Of a stretch of DNA of 64,000 nucleotides, positions 44,611 through 55,984 are shown piece by piece (position 1 is the stretch's first letter; every line of letters starts with the position of its first letter). This DNA is from Kingdonia uniflora. Lineage: Eukaryota > Streptophyta > Magnoliopsida > Ranunculales > Circaeasteraceae. The notes below the pieces were generated by a model. It did no database searches. It was given only the letters and a program-made list of their open reading frames with translations, and was not told the DNA's origin. The position numbers were made by a program, and so were the translations under genes. The stretch is taken from the NCBI GenBank assembly GCA_014058105.1, contig JACGCM010002238.1, forward strand, positions 868,001-932,000, written 5' to 3'.

Positions 44611-45278
44611 TGGTAACCGAGGGCCGATGTCGGGCCCGCTTCCGATGAGATTCTGAGAGGGGGTCTAAAAGAAAGAGACTTGTTAATATGACTCTTGAGT
44701 TTGGGATGTCTGCTATGAGAGAGTGAGTGCCTCGGAGTGCCAATCGTAAAATAGGATAATCGGGTTTTTTGTGAAGTAGACTGCTTCTTTCTAGTTTTCT
44801 CAGGTTTAGGAGGAGCGATAAGCAGGTTGCGGGCTTCAGCGATGATTTGTCTCTTCTTGATGTTGGGTAAATATTTACCATTCCTACCTGTGTTCGTTCG
44901 TCGGTTGTCGAGAGAGTATGTTTGTCTCAGCCGTCTAGAAAGTTCTTGCTTAAAAGTGTTGGACTGAATGCCAGAGTATCTAGTGTGGGTAAGTATGGTG
45001 TGGGGTTTCCAGAGTTGCGGGTGTGTGCGTGGTGTGTGAATTGCAAACCGGTGGCTACGAAAAGTGCAATTAATTGTGTTAGGTTGTGCATAAGTATGAC
45101 ATGCATTTGTAACTTTGGAAGTTTAGTGTAGTAATGTGCATGCATGTGCTCTGTGAATTTTTTCATACGCCATCGTTCAAAAGAATATCCCAAGTGGAAA
45201 TGAGAGAGAAATAGCTTTGCATGCATATTCAAATTGAAAGAAATGTGCGTGTGTGCTGAAGGTGAGTAAACCTAAACC

Positions 45279-47328
45279 TTAGAGGGTCAGCTTGTATCGT
45301 CTGAATCTGCGTCCTCTGGTGAAGTTTGTCTTCTTCTCTTTTCGAGTGTTATTTGTTGGTTCAGGTGATTCAGCTGAGCTTTCGATGAGCATCGACGAGT
45401 CTTTTGTGGATTTTAGTCTCGGCGTGTGACTGTTACGGGTGGTCTTTAGACGGTTTTCAGAGTCGAAGATGTCTTTACTTGTCGGTGTGATCCAACCAGA
45501 GCTGCCTTCGGAGGAGAGCTCAATTGTCAGAGATAAGTCCTGAGGGTTGGGCGCCCAGTGAGAGCCAAGGTGAGTGCCTGAATCTTTCTGAGTATTCTTG
45601 GGCATGGGGTGGGTCAGGAGGAAGGCTTTGGTGGAGGACTTAATTGGTTTGGGTTATAATATTTTGCCTGTGGGTTCTGGATATGGGCTTTGCTGCTGGT
45701 CCGAACAGATGGGCTGGTTACATTTGTTTGTGATTTTGGGTTCGCTTTGGGCCGCAATTGTTTGGTGATGTGGGTCTTTTATGATAAGTGGGCTTGAGCC
45801 ATGGTGGGTTATAGAATCAAAATCAATTTGTCAGACTTGTAGGGGTGAGACCACCTGCTGTCCATAATCTATAAAGGCCTTGTTAAAAAGATTTGATAGA
45901 AGGAGCTTTGATTGGTCGGGTGGAGAGTTTAGGTCCCATTTGAAAAGATGGGTGGGATCCGGGAGGTATGGTTGATTTTGGGTAAGAGGAGCCAACGGCT
46001 AACTGCCACGTTTGGAGACAAAGGAGATTGATTGAAAGGGTGATATCTGATTAGGTGGCTCATAAATGCCATAAGCATTTTAATGACTCAATGTTGTTCC
46101 CCAAATTTACCGTTCTGACTCCCTCGATTCCCAAGAGTTGCGTACATTGCATGCAAACCCTAGCATCCAATGCTAGCTTAACTTCGACGTGTTGATCGTC
46201 GATGGGGGCGATGAAGAGTTTCTTCGGAGCGGGTTCATATCCGAGATGCCGAGAGTCAAAGTTTGAGGCGGGCAGCAATCCGGTCGGGGGTGGAAGACCG
46301 GGGTAAAGGTTGTGTGTTGCTTTATGTTGATGAGACCATTTAGAGAGCTGTTGCATGGCTGTTTGTAGGAGGGACCCAACCTTGTACTGACTGGCTTCTT
46401 CTCTCTGCTGCTGTCCTTCGGCCTGTTTAGATGTCGAGGGGCTCAAGGTTTCCGGTCAGGCCTGGTTATTGAGTAGGCTCAGGTGGGCCTGTTGAAATAA
46501 TAGTTTCGCCGAGACCCTAGTAGAGTTTACTTAGATATTTTTACCATAAGGAAAAATAATGGGTTCGTCGTTGCCCTGCCGGGCACGGTCTTGCCTGAGT
46601 CAGATAACTTTTTCACAGTTTGCGAGGGTATGAGAAATCAGTCCACAAAGGGGGCAGTATCCTTCAAGCCGCTCGTATCTAATGGTCAGGGTTGTTGTGC
46701 CGTAGCTCCCAGTTCTTTGAACCAGGATGGAGGTGATCAAGGTCTTGTTTGTGAACAAGTTAACCAGAATTCTAACAAAGCTGTTGCGAAGCGGTTCCGT
46801 ATCTCGTTTCCTAAAGTCTTCTTTGACGTGCTCTCCAATTTTGTTCCCTATCATTTTAAGGGTATCAATATCGTGCATGCAGCAAGGTAAACCGACCACT
46901 TGCACCTAGCAGAGATAACGACTAAAGTTCATCTCCGAGGGGTGAAGAAGAGGGTCATAGGGCTGTTATAGTGTTGAGAAACCAAACACGTTCGCCGGAG
47001 GCGAGGAGAGGATAGTTTGGTAATCAAGTCGGTTGCTAAAGTTTGCCGTGAAAATTTGGGATTCTTTATCATACGAAATAGGAGGTATATTACGGATCAA
47101 CTTTGCCCATTCATGTTTGACTCCTTCGCATACAACATTTTCTTTAAGGTTGGTCGAGAGTGATCGAAACGCCACGGAAAATTGCCACCGTTTTTGGAGG
47201 TTAGCCCACCGAGTGGGATCGAGCTCGACTACCGGATTAGGGTCATGAGTAGTGCAAAGCTGCATTAGGTCGACCAGATCGCTGTCTCCTTGTTGGGTGG
47301 GGCTATGCCGGCTTGACGTATACGACAT
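45279..47328 (-). pseudogene. LINE ORF1 (RNA-binding gag-like protein with CCHC knuckle), broken
   Basis: The ATG at 47326-47328 opens MSYTSSRHSP. A DUF4283-like domain follows (KRWQFSVAFRSL, then NLKENVVCEGVKHEW), then VQVVGLPCCMHDIDTLKMIG, and the zinc knuckle YCPLCGLISHTLANC (about 46650-46610). In-frame stops occur at 46966 and about 46908, and another ends the frame at 46060. A Ser/Thr-rich C-terminal piece in another frame lies at 45605-45279. ORF1 proteins of this type bind LINE RNA. Confidence 0.75.
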
Positions 47329-47342
47329 AACGAATGCGCCTC

Positions 47343-47442
47343 TCTTTTAACTTCAAGGTGCTTAGGAATCTTATGTCTTCATTATTATTTTTTAAAATGA
47401 GGGACAAACTTTTTTATGTTGTGATCCGTGTAGGTCCCACCC
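47343..47442. other. Short host remnant between the LINE and the Tat-type element
   Basis: About 100 bp separate the LINE target duplication from the first LTR. This is the only surviving sequence that originally lay directly upstream of the CUL4 leader. It is AT-rich and has no clear promoter motif. Confidence 0.5.
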
Positions 47443-47930
47443 TGTAGTAGCATATTCCCTAAATTCGATAAGGACAAGCTAGCAGAATCATGTTGAAGGT
47501 ATCTTATCATTTGAGAAGACGTCAAAACCACAACTACAGATCTCGACCTTCCACAAATAATCATTACACTTGATCAAATAAAGTCGTTGCACATGATCCG
47601 TAAAGTTTGCCCACCACCCATAAAAGATAGGAAAAATATTTGTAAAATGCCTGTATCCATCTATAAATACAACAGAACATATGTTAATACTCTTTAGAAG
47701 AACTGTCTAACTTTCATTGCAATATTCTTTCTAATCTCTTTGCAAGTGTAATTTATTAGCACATAGTGGATTCGGGTCACAAAATCCTCCTCAAGGCTAT
47801 GGTTTTTCTCAGATTTCACTCAGTTTCTGCGTAAAATCTACTGTATTACAGTCTTTGTTTACGTCTAAGTAGTATTCCCTTTTTACAAAAGTATTGGGAA
47901 AGTTTACCTACCGAAAAATTTGCCATTATA
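47443..47930 (+). repeat. LTR 1 of the Tat-lineage cluster
   Basis: It begins TGTAGTAGCATATTCCC and ends GCCATTATA, directly followed by TTGGCACCGTCTGTGGG, the same boundary as LTR 2. It contains a TATAAATACAACAG box near 47662-47675. It is clearly diverged from LTR 2 and LTR 3, so it is the older or a different copy. Confidence 0.75.
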
Positions 47931-49790
47931 ATTGGCACCGTCTGTGGGAAAACCTACTTTTTCTTTACCAGATCTTATCCTGAACAGTCACTGCCATGAC
48001 CAACATGAACCTCAAAAGTGCCTCCAGTACCCAAAGGAAAAATGAGGACATTCCAACAACCGTCTTAGCAGAAACATTCAGTTTACACAATGCTCTTCTC
48101 GAGCTTCAGAAGCAGATGGAGTTTGGTAGTGTCCAGCAGCTCGAAGATCAAAGAATTCATGCTCAAGCCCTCCAAGTCGAAAGAGACGAGAGGAGGAGAG
48201 CTCTGAAATAGCATAGTCAAACTCATCAAAAAGAAATGGAAAGTCTGCGAAGACAACAAGATCGATTGATCACTACTCGATAAGGATCACCCTTCCCAAC
48301 CCGAAGTGAACACCGATCACGAGTTTCTCATATGGAAAATGTACCAAGGGAGGAACGAAACTGAACCTCCAGGTCTCTATCAAGGAACCCAGACAGAGCA
48401 TCATAACATTTTGGACTCACGCCATCAGCATCAACCACCCATGGAAGTCGATGCATTAGTCATTACACCCCACCACTTCCTCTGAGGCAACCAGTAAGAG
48501 AACGGCTAAGACCTGAAGGACAAAGAGATTTTGATCCTCAAGCTGCAACAACTCCAAACCATCTCCCATAATTCGTTACTTTGGATGACTTGAATAATCG
48601 GACTCAGACCATACATTCCAACGACACTAATTGAGGATCTGTTTTAGGCAGGATCGAGACAAATCCTATTTCCCCTCATCTTGAGGTTATGCCTATTCCA
48701 GACAACTTTTACATGCCAAAATTTTATCAATATGCAGGCCTCACTGAGCCTCTTACCCATGTTCGCCAGTTCAAAGAAGCAATTGGACTATATCCAAGCT
48801 TGACCACATGTTATGCCGTTTGTTCAACATGGGCCTCAAAAAAGAACATCTCAGATGATTTCATAAGATCCCGGAATGATCGATAACTAGCTTTGCCCAG
48901 CTAAAGCAATTGTTTGAATCAAATTATGCACATGTTAAAGAACAAAAAATAACGGTCGATTCTCTATTATTTTTTAAACAAGGCGCAAAGGAAACCCTTG
49001 CAAACTTTTGCAAGAGTTTCCTGCAAGAGACAAGGAATATTGGGAATTCAAATCCAAAAATTACAGTACCAGCCTTTGCTTCCATACTCCACATCGATTC
49101 TAAAGTTTGAGAAGAACTCACCCTTCACAAGCCTAAAATAGTTACAAAAATGATAAATATCGTTAACAACTACATCAAACTCAAGCAGTCTAAGAAAGAT
49201 AAGATGAAGAGCTCTTCTGTTATTCATTTCAATGACATTCTTTCACCACCACACCTCAAACCTACTAATAATGTTGTCACAAAACAACGTGAAAGATCTA
49301 ATGACAACATCAAATGAAAAGATGGCAAAAAAATAGACCAATCCCAATTTTACCCTAAATGACAACAATCTTGTCGGCTATCTTACCCATACTAAAGGGA
49401 TACAATTTTTTTTGAGAAGTACAACAAATCCCCGATGTCCCAAACAAACCTTTCTGCCAAAATCACAATGTCTATAACCATGAGACTGATAACTGCTAAT
49501 CACTCATAAGCCTTTTTATTCATATTGTTTTGGCAGGGGTTCCATGAGTACGTAATCAATGTCCAAAAGTTTCTCGAAGAAGAAATAAAAAGAAAAGAGG
49601 TCGGCCAAGGCCAGGGTCAAGGTCAAGCTCGCAATCTTTATATGATCGAGATCAAAAAAGGCAATAAACCAAAGAAAGATGGCATAATCATATCATGCTA
49701 CAAGATGACTTCTTATGAGAAATCTGCCAAATTTTTGGTTAGCTTTAGTAAAACAAAGCGCCCATATCACATTTTATTTTAGGATTGCAA
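47931..49790 (+). pseudogene. Tat-lineage Ty3/gypsy gag, copy 1
   Basis: It starts with the putative PBS region TTGGCACCGTCTGTGGG at 47932 and an ATG at 47996 (MTNMNLKSASS). A coiled-coil-like segment with LQKQMEFG and VERDERRR comes next. The gag core near 48689-49110 has PDNFYMPKFYQYAGLTEPL and LFFKQGAKETLANFCKSF. Many stops and frameshifts break it. The same domain order recurs in copy 2 at 51737 onwards. Confidence 0.7.
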
Positions 49791-49800
49791 TACCACTCAT

Positions 49801-51176
49801 GTGGAATACCCACATGATGATCCATTGGTGATAATGCTCAAAGTAGGACAGGACTACTTACACATACTCTTTGTCGACACAGGAAGTGCAACAGATGTAT
49901 TATTAAAAAGGGCAGTCGACGTCTTGGGCCTTAAAGATTCAGTTAAATCTTCAACCACAACTATCACAGAATTTAATGGTTCTAAAGAATCGGCTTTGGG
50001 AGAAATCATATTACTTGTTCAGGCAGGACCAGAAACAACCTTTGTCAAGTTCATCGTCATTGATGCCAAATCTAAATACCTGGAAATCTTGGGAAGAAGC
50101 TGGCTTCACTCAATCAAGGCTGTACCTTCTATATATTATCTAGCTTTGCACTTCTCGACTGATTATGACATTTACAAAATCAAAGGAAGTTAGGCTGTAA
50201 CACGAATGTGTAAAAATACCACCATGAATTCTCACGCATCAAAACTTCTGAAAGTATAACAATTACATAAAAAGCTTCCCCCTACATTTAAGCAGCACGA
50301 TACTAAAGCGGTTGAATCTATAGAACTCGATGAACCTAGGAGAAATACTTTTATTGGCTCTAAACTTTTACCAGAAGAAAGAGAAGCCCTCCTGTAGTTG
50401 TTAAAGAAAAATGTCAATATTTTTACATGGTCTTTTCAAGAAATGCTAGGAATTGATCCTTCCATTGCATGCCATCGATTGAACCTTGTACCAGACAACA
50501 AGGTTATAGTACAAAAGTATCGTAACCTAGCCCCTAGGCTACGGGGTGCAGTTAATAAAGAAATCGCTACTTCGAGTTAGATTTATTCGAGAAGTTAAAT
50601 ATCCCAAGTGGGTCTCGAACATAGTCGGTGTCCCTAAAAAGAACGGAAAAATTAGGGTTTGCGTAGATTTTATCGAACCCAATAAATTCACACCAAAGAA
50701 TAACTTCCCCCTTTCTTTGATTCCTCACCTCCTCAAATCCGTAGTAGGATATGAGTTTTTCTCAATGATGGATGCAACTTCGAGGTATAATCAAGTCCTA
50801 CTTGCCGAAGAAGATCAAGATAAGACCACATTCGTAATAGAAAGAGACCTTTACTGTTATACCGTCATGCTTTTTGGATTGAAAAATGTAGGAAAAACAT
50901 ATCAATGACTCGTCACAAAAATGTTTAAAGATCACTTGGGCAAAATCATGGAGGTTTATATCGTCGACATGATCTGCAAAAGCCTAAAGCTAGAAGATCA
51001 TTACAACCATTTTCAAACAATCTTTGACATTCTTCGTACATGCCGCATGAAGTTAAACCCTGAAAAATACTAATTTGGAGTTGCATCTGGAAAATTCTTG
51101 GGGCATCTGGTAAGCAAGAGACGAATAGAAATTGATCAAGAACAAATTAAAGCCCTTATGGTCATGCCATCACCAC
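49801..51176 (+). pseudogene. Tat-lineage protease and partial reverse transcriptase, copy 1
   Basis: The aspartic protease at 49801-50193 keeps the active-site motif VDTGSATD. The reverse transcriptase begins near 50546 with PKWVSNIVGVPKKNGKIRV, then EFFSMMDATSRYNQVLLAEE and LYCYTVMLFGLKN. The catalytic YxDD box is altered (VYIVDM near 50957). The sequence stops abruptly inside the RT/RNase H connection at 51176, where LTR 2 begins without any polypurine tract. RNase H and integrase are missing from this copy. Confidence 0.75.
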
Positions 51177-51673
51177 TGTAGTAGCATATTCCCCAAATTC
51201 AACAAGAATAAGCCAACATAGTATAGTCGAAGACAGTTTTACATAATCGAAGATAGATAGCATTCGAGAAGATACCACAAGTTCTCGACCTACTAAAAGT
51301 AGCCATTGTGCCTGGTCAAGAAAGAGCTGTTAGAGATCCGCGAAGTTTTTTCCCACTCTCCCCGGCACGGGAGACTGTTTCTTTCTTTTTTGTAAACTGT
51401 CTGTATCTACTATAAATACAGGCAGATAATAGATTATTCGAGAGACTGCAATCCGCAACTCAACTATCCTTACTTCCTAACCCTACTACCACTCAAAACT
51501 TGTAATAACTAGCAACATATTAGATTTTATATACAAATCCTCCTCGAGGTCGTAGTTTTTCTCAGCTTTTACTGAGTTTTCCACGTAAAATCTTATTTGT
51601 TTAAACCTTTTATTGCATTTCCGTTACTAATAGTATTAGCAAAGATTCTCCTTATGAAGAACACGCCACTACA
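51177..51673 (+). repeat. LTR 2 of the Tat-lineage cluster
   Basis: It begins TGTAGTAGCATATTCCCC, ends CGCCACTACA and is followed by TTGGCATCGTCTGTGGG. TATAAATACAGGC near 51410-51423 is the likely TATA box. It is closer in sequence to LTR 3 than to LTR 1, and with LTR 3 it probably bounded one element. Confidence 0.8.
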
Positions 51674-53537
51674 ATTGGCATCGTCTGTGGGAAATACCAC
51701 ACTTTTCTTTACCACCACTAATCTAAAAATCTTTCGATGATAAATATGAACCTCAAAAGCCAATCCAGAATGGTGAGAGACCAAGAAATTAATCCGATAC
51801 CAGGAACAGTCGACCTACACAATGTAGTGATCGAGCTTCAGAAACAAATGGTGTGAGAAAAAGCCAAAAGATTGGAAGACCAACGCATTCATTCTTAATC
51901 TCTTCAGGTGGAAAGAGACGAACGAAGGAAAGCCTTTGACCAATAGAGTCGAACACATTAAAAGGAAATGGAGAGATTATGGAAAAACCAGAATCGACTC
52001 ACTGGCTAACAAACGTCACCATCACTTGCCCAAAACGATCATCGATCAAGAGCAACTCAGCGTGATGATCAACTGAGAGAAGATGGGTTTCAAATTTCTC
52101 GATCTAGATCCAAAAATTTAGACAGGGCTTCTCAGTATTTTGGCTTAACATCCTCATCATCGACAACTTAAAGAAGTCGACGCACACATCATCATAATCC
52201 CCTACCACCAGAAAGAAGATCAATCAGGGATCGATTGGGACCAGAAGGACAGGAAGATTTTGTTTCACAAGTTGTAGCCTTACCAATTCCTCCACAACAA
52301 TTCATCAACTTGGATGACCTAAACAATAAAATCTAAGCCATAAACTCTGATATCCCGGGCAGGAGATCTGCACTTGACAGGATAGAAACAAACCCTATCT
52401 CCCCTTATCTCGAAGTCATGGCCATCCCAAACAATTTCCACATGCCAAAGTTCATTCAATATGTAGAACTCACTGGCCCACTTACCCATGTACGATATTT
52501 CAAAGTCGCTGTGGGATTATACTCCAAACTCGACCACATGCTTTGTAGGCTATTCAATATGATCTTGAAAGAAGAACCTCTCAGATGGTTCTATACGATC
52601 CAAGATGGCTCCATCACCACTTTTAATCAGTTGTAGCGTTTATTCGAGTATAATTATGCTTACGCAAAAGAATGAGAGATTACTGTGGATTCCTTATTTT
52701 TCTTCGAGCAAGGCGCAAAAGAAACCTTGGCAAGCTTTTACAAGAGTTTCTTGCAAGAAATTCAGAAAATTGGGAAATCCGATCCCAAAATAGTCGTTCC
52801 AGCCTTCACCTTCGCCTTGCACATCAATTCTAAAGTTTGAGAAGAGCTCACTCTATACAGGCCCAGAACGGTAACAAAAATGATTGATGTAGTTAATAAC
52901 TACATAGAACTAGAACGATCTAAGAAAGATAAAATGAAAAGTTCTTCTACCATTCACTCTTGACTCAATACTTCTTCTCCTCCCCAAAAGTCGACCACTA
53001 CTGAAACACCCAAGCAACGCGGTAGAAACGTCGACAATAAAAGAAAACCTGAAAGAAAGGACGGAAGACCCGACATGCCTGCACCAGTTCTACCCGCAAT
53101 AGCAACGAATTTCTCTGCTATCTTACCAACGATAAAGGGTGATGAGTGTTATAGCACCACAAACAATACCCAATCTCCCCAACAGACCTCTATATCAGTA
53201 TCACAATGTGCATAGTCACGAAATTGACAGTTGTTACTTACTCATTCGAATCTTTCATCGCATCCTTTTACTAAGGCTTTATAATTATGTCCTCGATATC
53301 CAAAAGTTCCTCGAGGAAGAGACAAAGAACAAAGATGTTTAACAGAATAAAGGCCAAGGGCAGGCTCGCCACCTATATATGATCAAAATTAAAAAAGGAA
53401 AGAAAAGGAAATAAGACGACAAAATTACATCTTGTTGCAAAATGACCTTCTCAGATAAATCCGCAAAACTTCTTCCAAGCTCGAGTAAATGAAAACGTCC
53501 ATATCATATCACATTCGAGAACTGCGACACTAGCCAC
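51674..53537 (+). pseudogene. Tat-lineage gag, copy 2
   Basis: The ATG at 51737 starts MINMNLKSQSRM, parallel to copy 1. The gag core near 52418-52800 has PNNFHMPKFIQYVELTGPL and FKVAVGLYSKLDHMLCRLF. A basic linker follows, then a Cys/His-containing segment near 53200. Numerous stops break the frame. Similarity to copy 1 is clear over the whole length but diverged. Confidence 0.7.
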
Positions 53538-55600
53538 ATGAAATACGCTCACGATGACCCTCTCATTATTATGCTTAAAGTCGGACAAGACTACCTACAT
53601 ACACTTCTCGTCGATATAGGAAGCGTGATGGATGTATTGTTCCGAAGAGAAATTGAAATGCTAGGCCTCACAGACTCTGTGAAAGCTTTAACAATAATAA
53701 TCACTGGCTTCAACAGTTTAAAAGAATCAGCCACAGGAAAAATCACTCTACTAGTTCAGGCAGGATCAGAAATGACATTCGTAAAATTCCTTGTCATCGA
53801 TGCTGAGTTCAAATATTTGGGAATTTTGGGACGTAGTTGGCTACATTCGATCAAAGCAATACCTTATACTTATCATCTAGCATTGCGATTTCCAACAGAT
53901 CACAGAATTTATGAAATAAAAGGTAGCCAAGCAGTGGCACGTATGAGCAAAAATGCCACAACCAACTCTTATACAGCAAAACTTCTTAAAGCAAAACAAC
54001 TACAGCAAGAGACCCCCCCCCACATATTTGAGCAGTATGACACCGAAAGAGTCGAATCCATTAAGCTCGATGGTCCAGGGCGTCATACCTTCATCAGCTC
54101 CAAACTATCCACCGACAAAAAAAAAGCCATGATCCAGCTACTTAAGAAAAACGTCGAGATCTTTACCTAGACTTTCTAAGAAATGTGCGGCATCGATCCA
54201 TCAATCGCATGCCACCGACTGAACCTCCTTCCAGACAACAAAGCTATCATACATAAATGACAGAACTTAGCTCCCCGCCTCTGCGATGCAGTGAACAAAG
54301 AAATTGATAAACTCCTTTGGGTAGGATTTATTCGGGAGGCCAGGTATCTGAAGTGGGTTTCTAACATCGTAGCAGTCCCTAAGAAAATGGAAAATTTGGG
54401 TTTATGTTGACTTCACAGAACCCAACAAGTTTACACCCAAGGACAGTTTTCTGCTACCACAGATTCCGCAACTCCTCGACTTCGTTGTAGGGAACGAACT
54501 TCTTTCCATGATGGATGCATCCTCCGGCTATAATCAAGTTCCAGTCGCCGAAGACAATCAAGAAAAAATAACCTTCATTACCAAAAGTGGTCTCTACTGT
54601 TACACAGTGATGCCTTTTGGGCTAAAAAATGTAGGAGCTACTTACCAAAGGCTTGCGACCAAAATGTTCAAAGATCATCTCGGCACAATCATGGAAATTT
54701 ACATCGACAATATGATCTGCAAAATCTTGAAGTGCGAAGATCACTCTAGCAACCTCTAAACTATCTTTGATATCCTTCGCAAATGCCAGATGCAACTCAA
54801 CCTAGAAAAATGCCAATTTGGAGTAGCATCTGGTAAATTCCTGGTACACCTAGTAAGCAAAAGAGGAATCAAAATCAATCTTGCATAAATCAAAGCACTT
54901 ATCGCGATGCCATCTCCGCGATTAAAGAAAGATACCTAAAAATTTGTAGGCAAGATCGCCGCTCTTCACAGATTCATCCCAAAGTCATCTGATCGATGCA
55001 AACTTCTTTGCCTCCTTCTTCATGGCAATCTCACTCCTCTTTTAAAGAAACAACACATGGAAATCATTTGGACTCCTGACTGTGAGTTAGCCTTCCAAGA
55101 TCTTAAATGATACTTGAGGCGTCCTCCTATCATGAGTACTCTAGTTGATAGCGAAACACAGACAATGTACTTATCCACAACTGAAGACTCAATTAGTTCT
55201 GTCCTTATTCGAGAAGATGAAAGAATAGAAAAACCGATCTACTTTATCAACAAGACACTCATGCCTGCTGAAGAAGATACACAACAACAGAAAAATAGCT
55301 ATTCGCCTTGGTCTACAGCTCTAAAAAACTTTATCCATACTTTTAAGCTCATCATATCAAAATCATCACCAAGTATCCCCACAAATTGGTACTCTAAAAA
55401 AAATCTCAAAGAATTTAGCAGTGGTCTATTTTCCTTGGCGAATACGACATCTCCTTCGAACCTTAGATATCTATAAATGGATAAGCAGTTGCTGACTTTT
55501 TGGCAGACTTTCTAGTCGAGGACCCCGATTGGGAAGAACTCGAAGAATTTACCAAGAATTTACCAAGTTGTGAAATTTATGTTAAGTGTTGGTATTCGAC
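53538..55600 (+). pseudogene. Tat-lineage protease, reverse transcriptase and RNase H, copy 2
   Basis: The protease at 53538-53990 has VDIGSVMD in place of D-T-G, which breaks the active site. The reverse transcriptase (about 54330-54960) has LLSMMDASSGYNQVPVAEDN, then CYTVMPFGLKNVGATYQRL and IYIDNM in place of YIDDM. RNase H starts near 55050 with PDCELAFQDLK and continues through YLSTTEDSISSVLIRED. The copy ends near 55600 within the tail of that domain; integrase in this orientation is absent. Several stops occur (e.g. 54169, 54755). Confidence 0.78.
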
Positions 55601-55980
55601 AAGATCAAAAGTTTGAGATATGATTGTAGATAGTGTACAAAGAGTTACTTCGAAGCAAGTATCTGATATGATGGAAAAAGGGTCTATGGGTCATGTAATG
55701 GCAAGTATCTGAAATGCTTACCCGATGTTATTCCTCAATGGGATATCTGGTTTTTGATTGAAAAGAACAAAACATGACATGTTTTGTTCGATAAGTAATG
55801 AATGCAAACGAGATTATCCTGTAATTGGATAGTATTTATCGAAGAGATGAATGTTAGTTTTAATGCATACTTATCAAGTATGTATCGATAGGAAGTGAAA
55901 GTAAAGATAGTAAAGATAAATGTTTGATAGATGTAATTGAAAGTAAAAATAGTTTTATTAGAATCAGTCGAAATCGGTTA
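55601..55980. other. Junction spacer between the plus- and minus-strand pol copies
   Basis: Non-coding. On the minus strand it follows directly after the integrase stop and probably is the element's own post-integrase spacer. The turning point of the inverted arrangement lies within it or at its lower edge. Confidence 0.4.
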
Positions 55981-55984
55981 TAGT

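Larger units (their letters stand above)
40446..47330 (-). mobile_element. Nearly full-length L1-type LINE with poly-A tail and 12-13 bp target duplication
   Basis: CGAATGCGCCTC(T) occurs at 40434-40446 and 47331-47343 and brackets the element as a target-site duplication. A run of 55 T at 40446-40500 is the minus-strand poly-A tail. The order of parts from 47328 downwards is ORF1 (gag-like, DUF4283/CCHC type), spacer, ORF2 with endonuclease, reverse transcriptase, zinc-binding tail and RNase H. Both ORFs carry stops or frameshifts. The 5' end lies only 2 bp before the ORF1 ATG, so the 5' UTR with its promoter is absent. The long intact A tail and perfect target duplication indicate a fairly recent insertion. 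It lies upstream of CUL4 in the same orientation. Confidence 0.93.
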
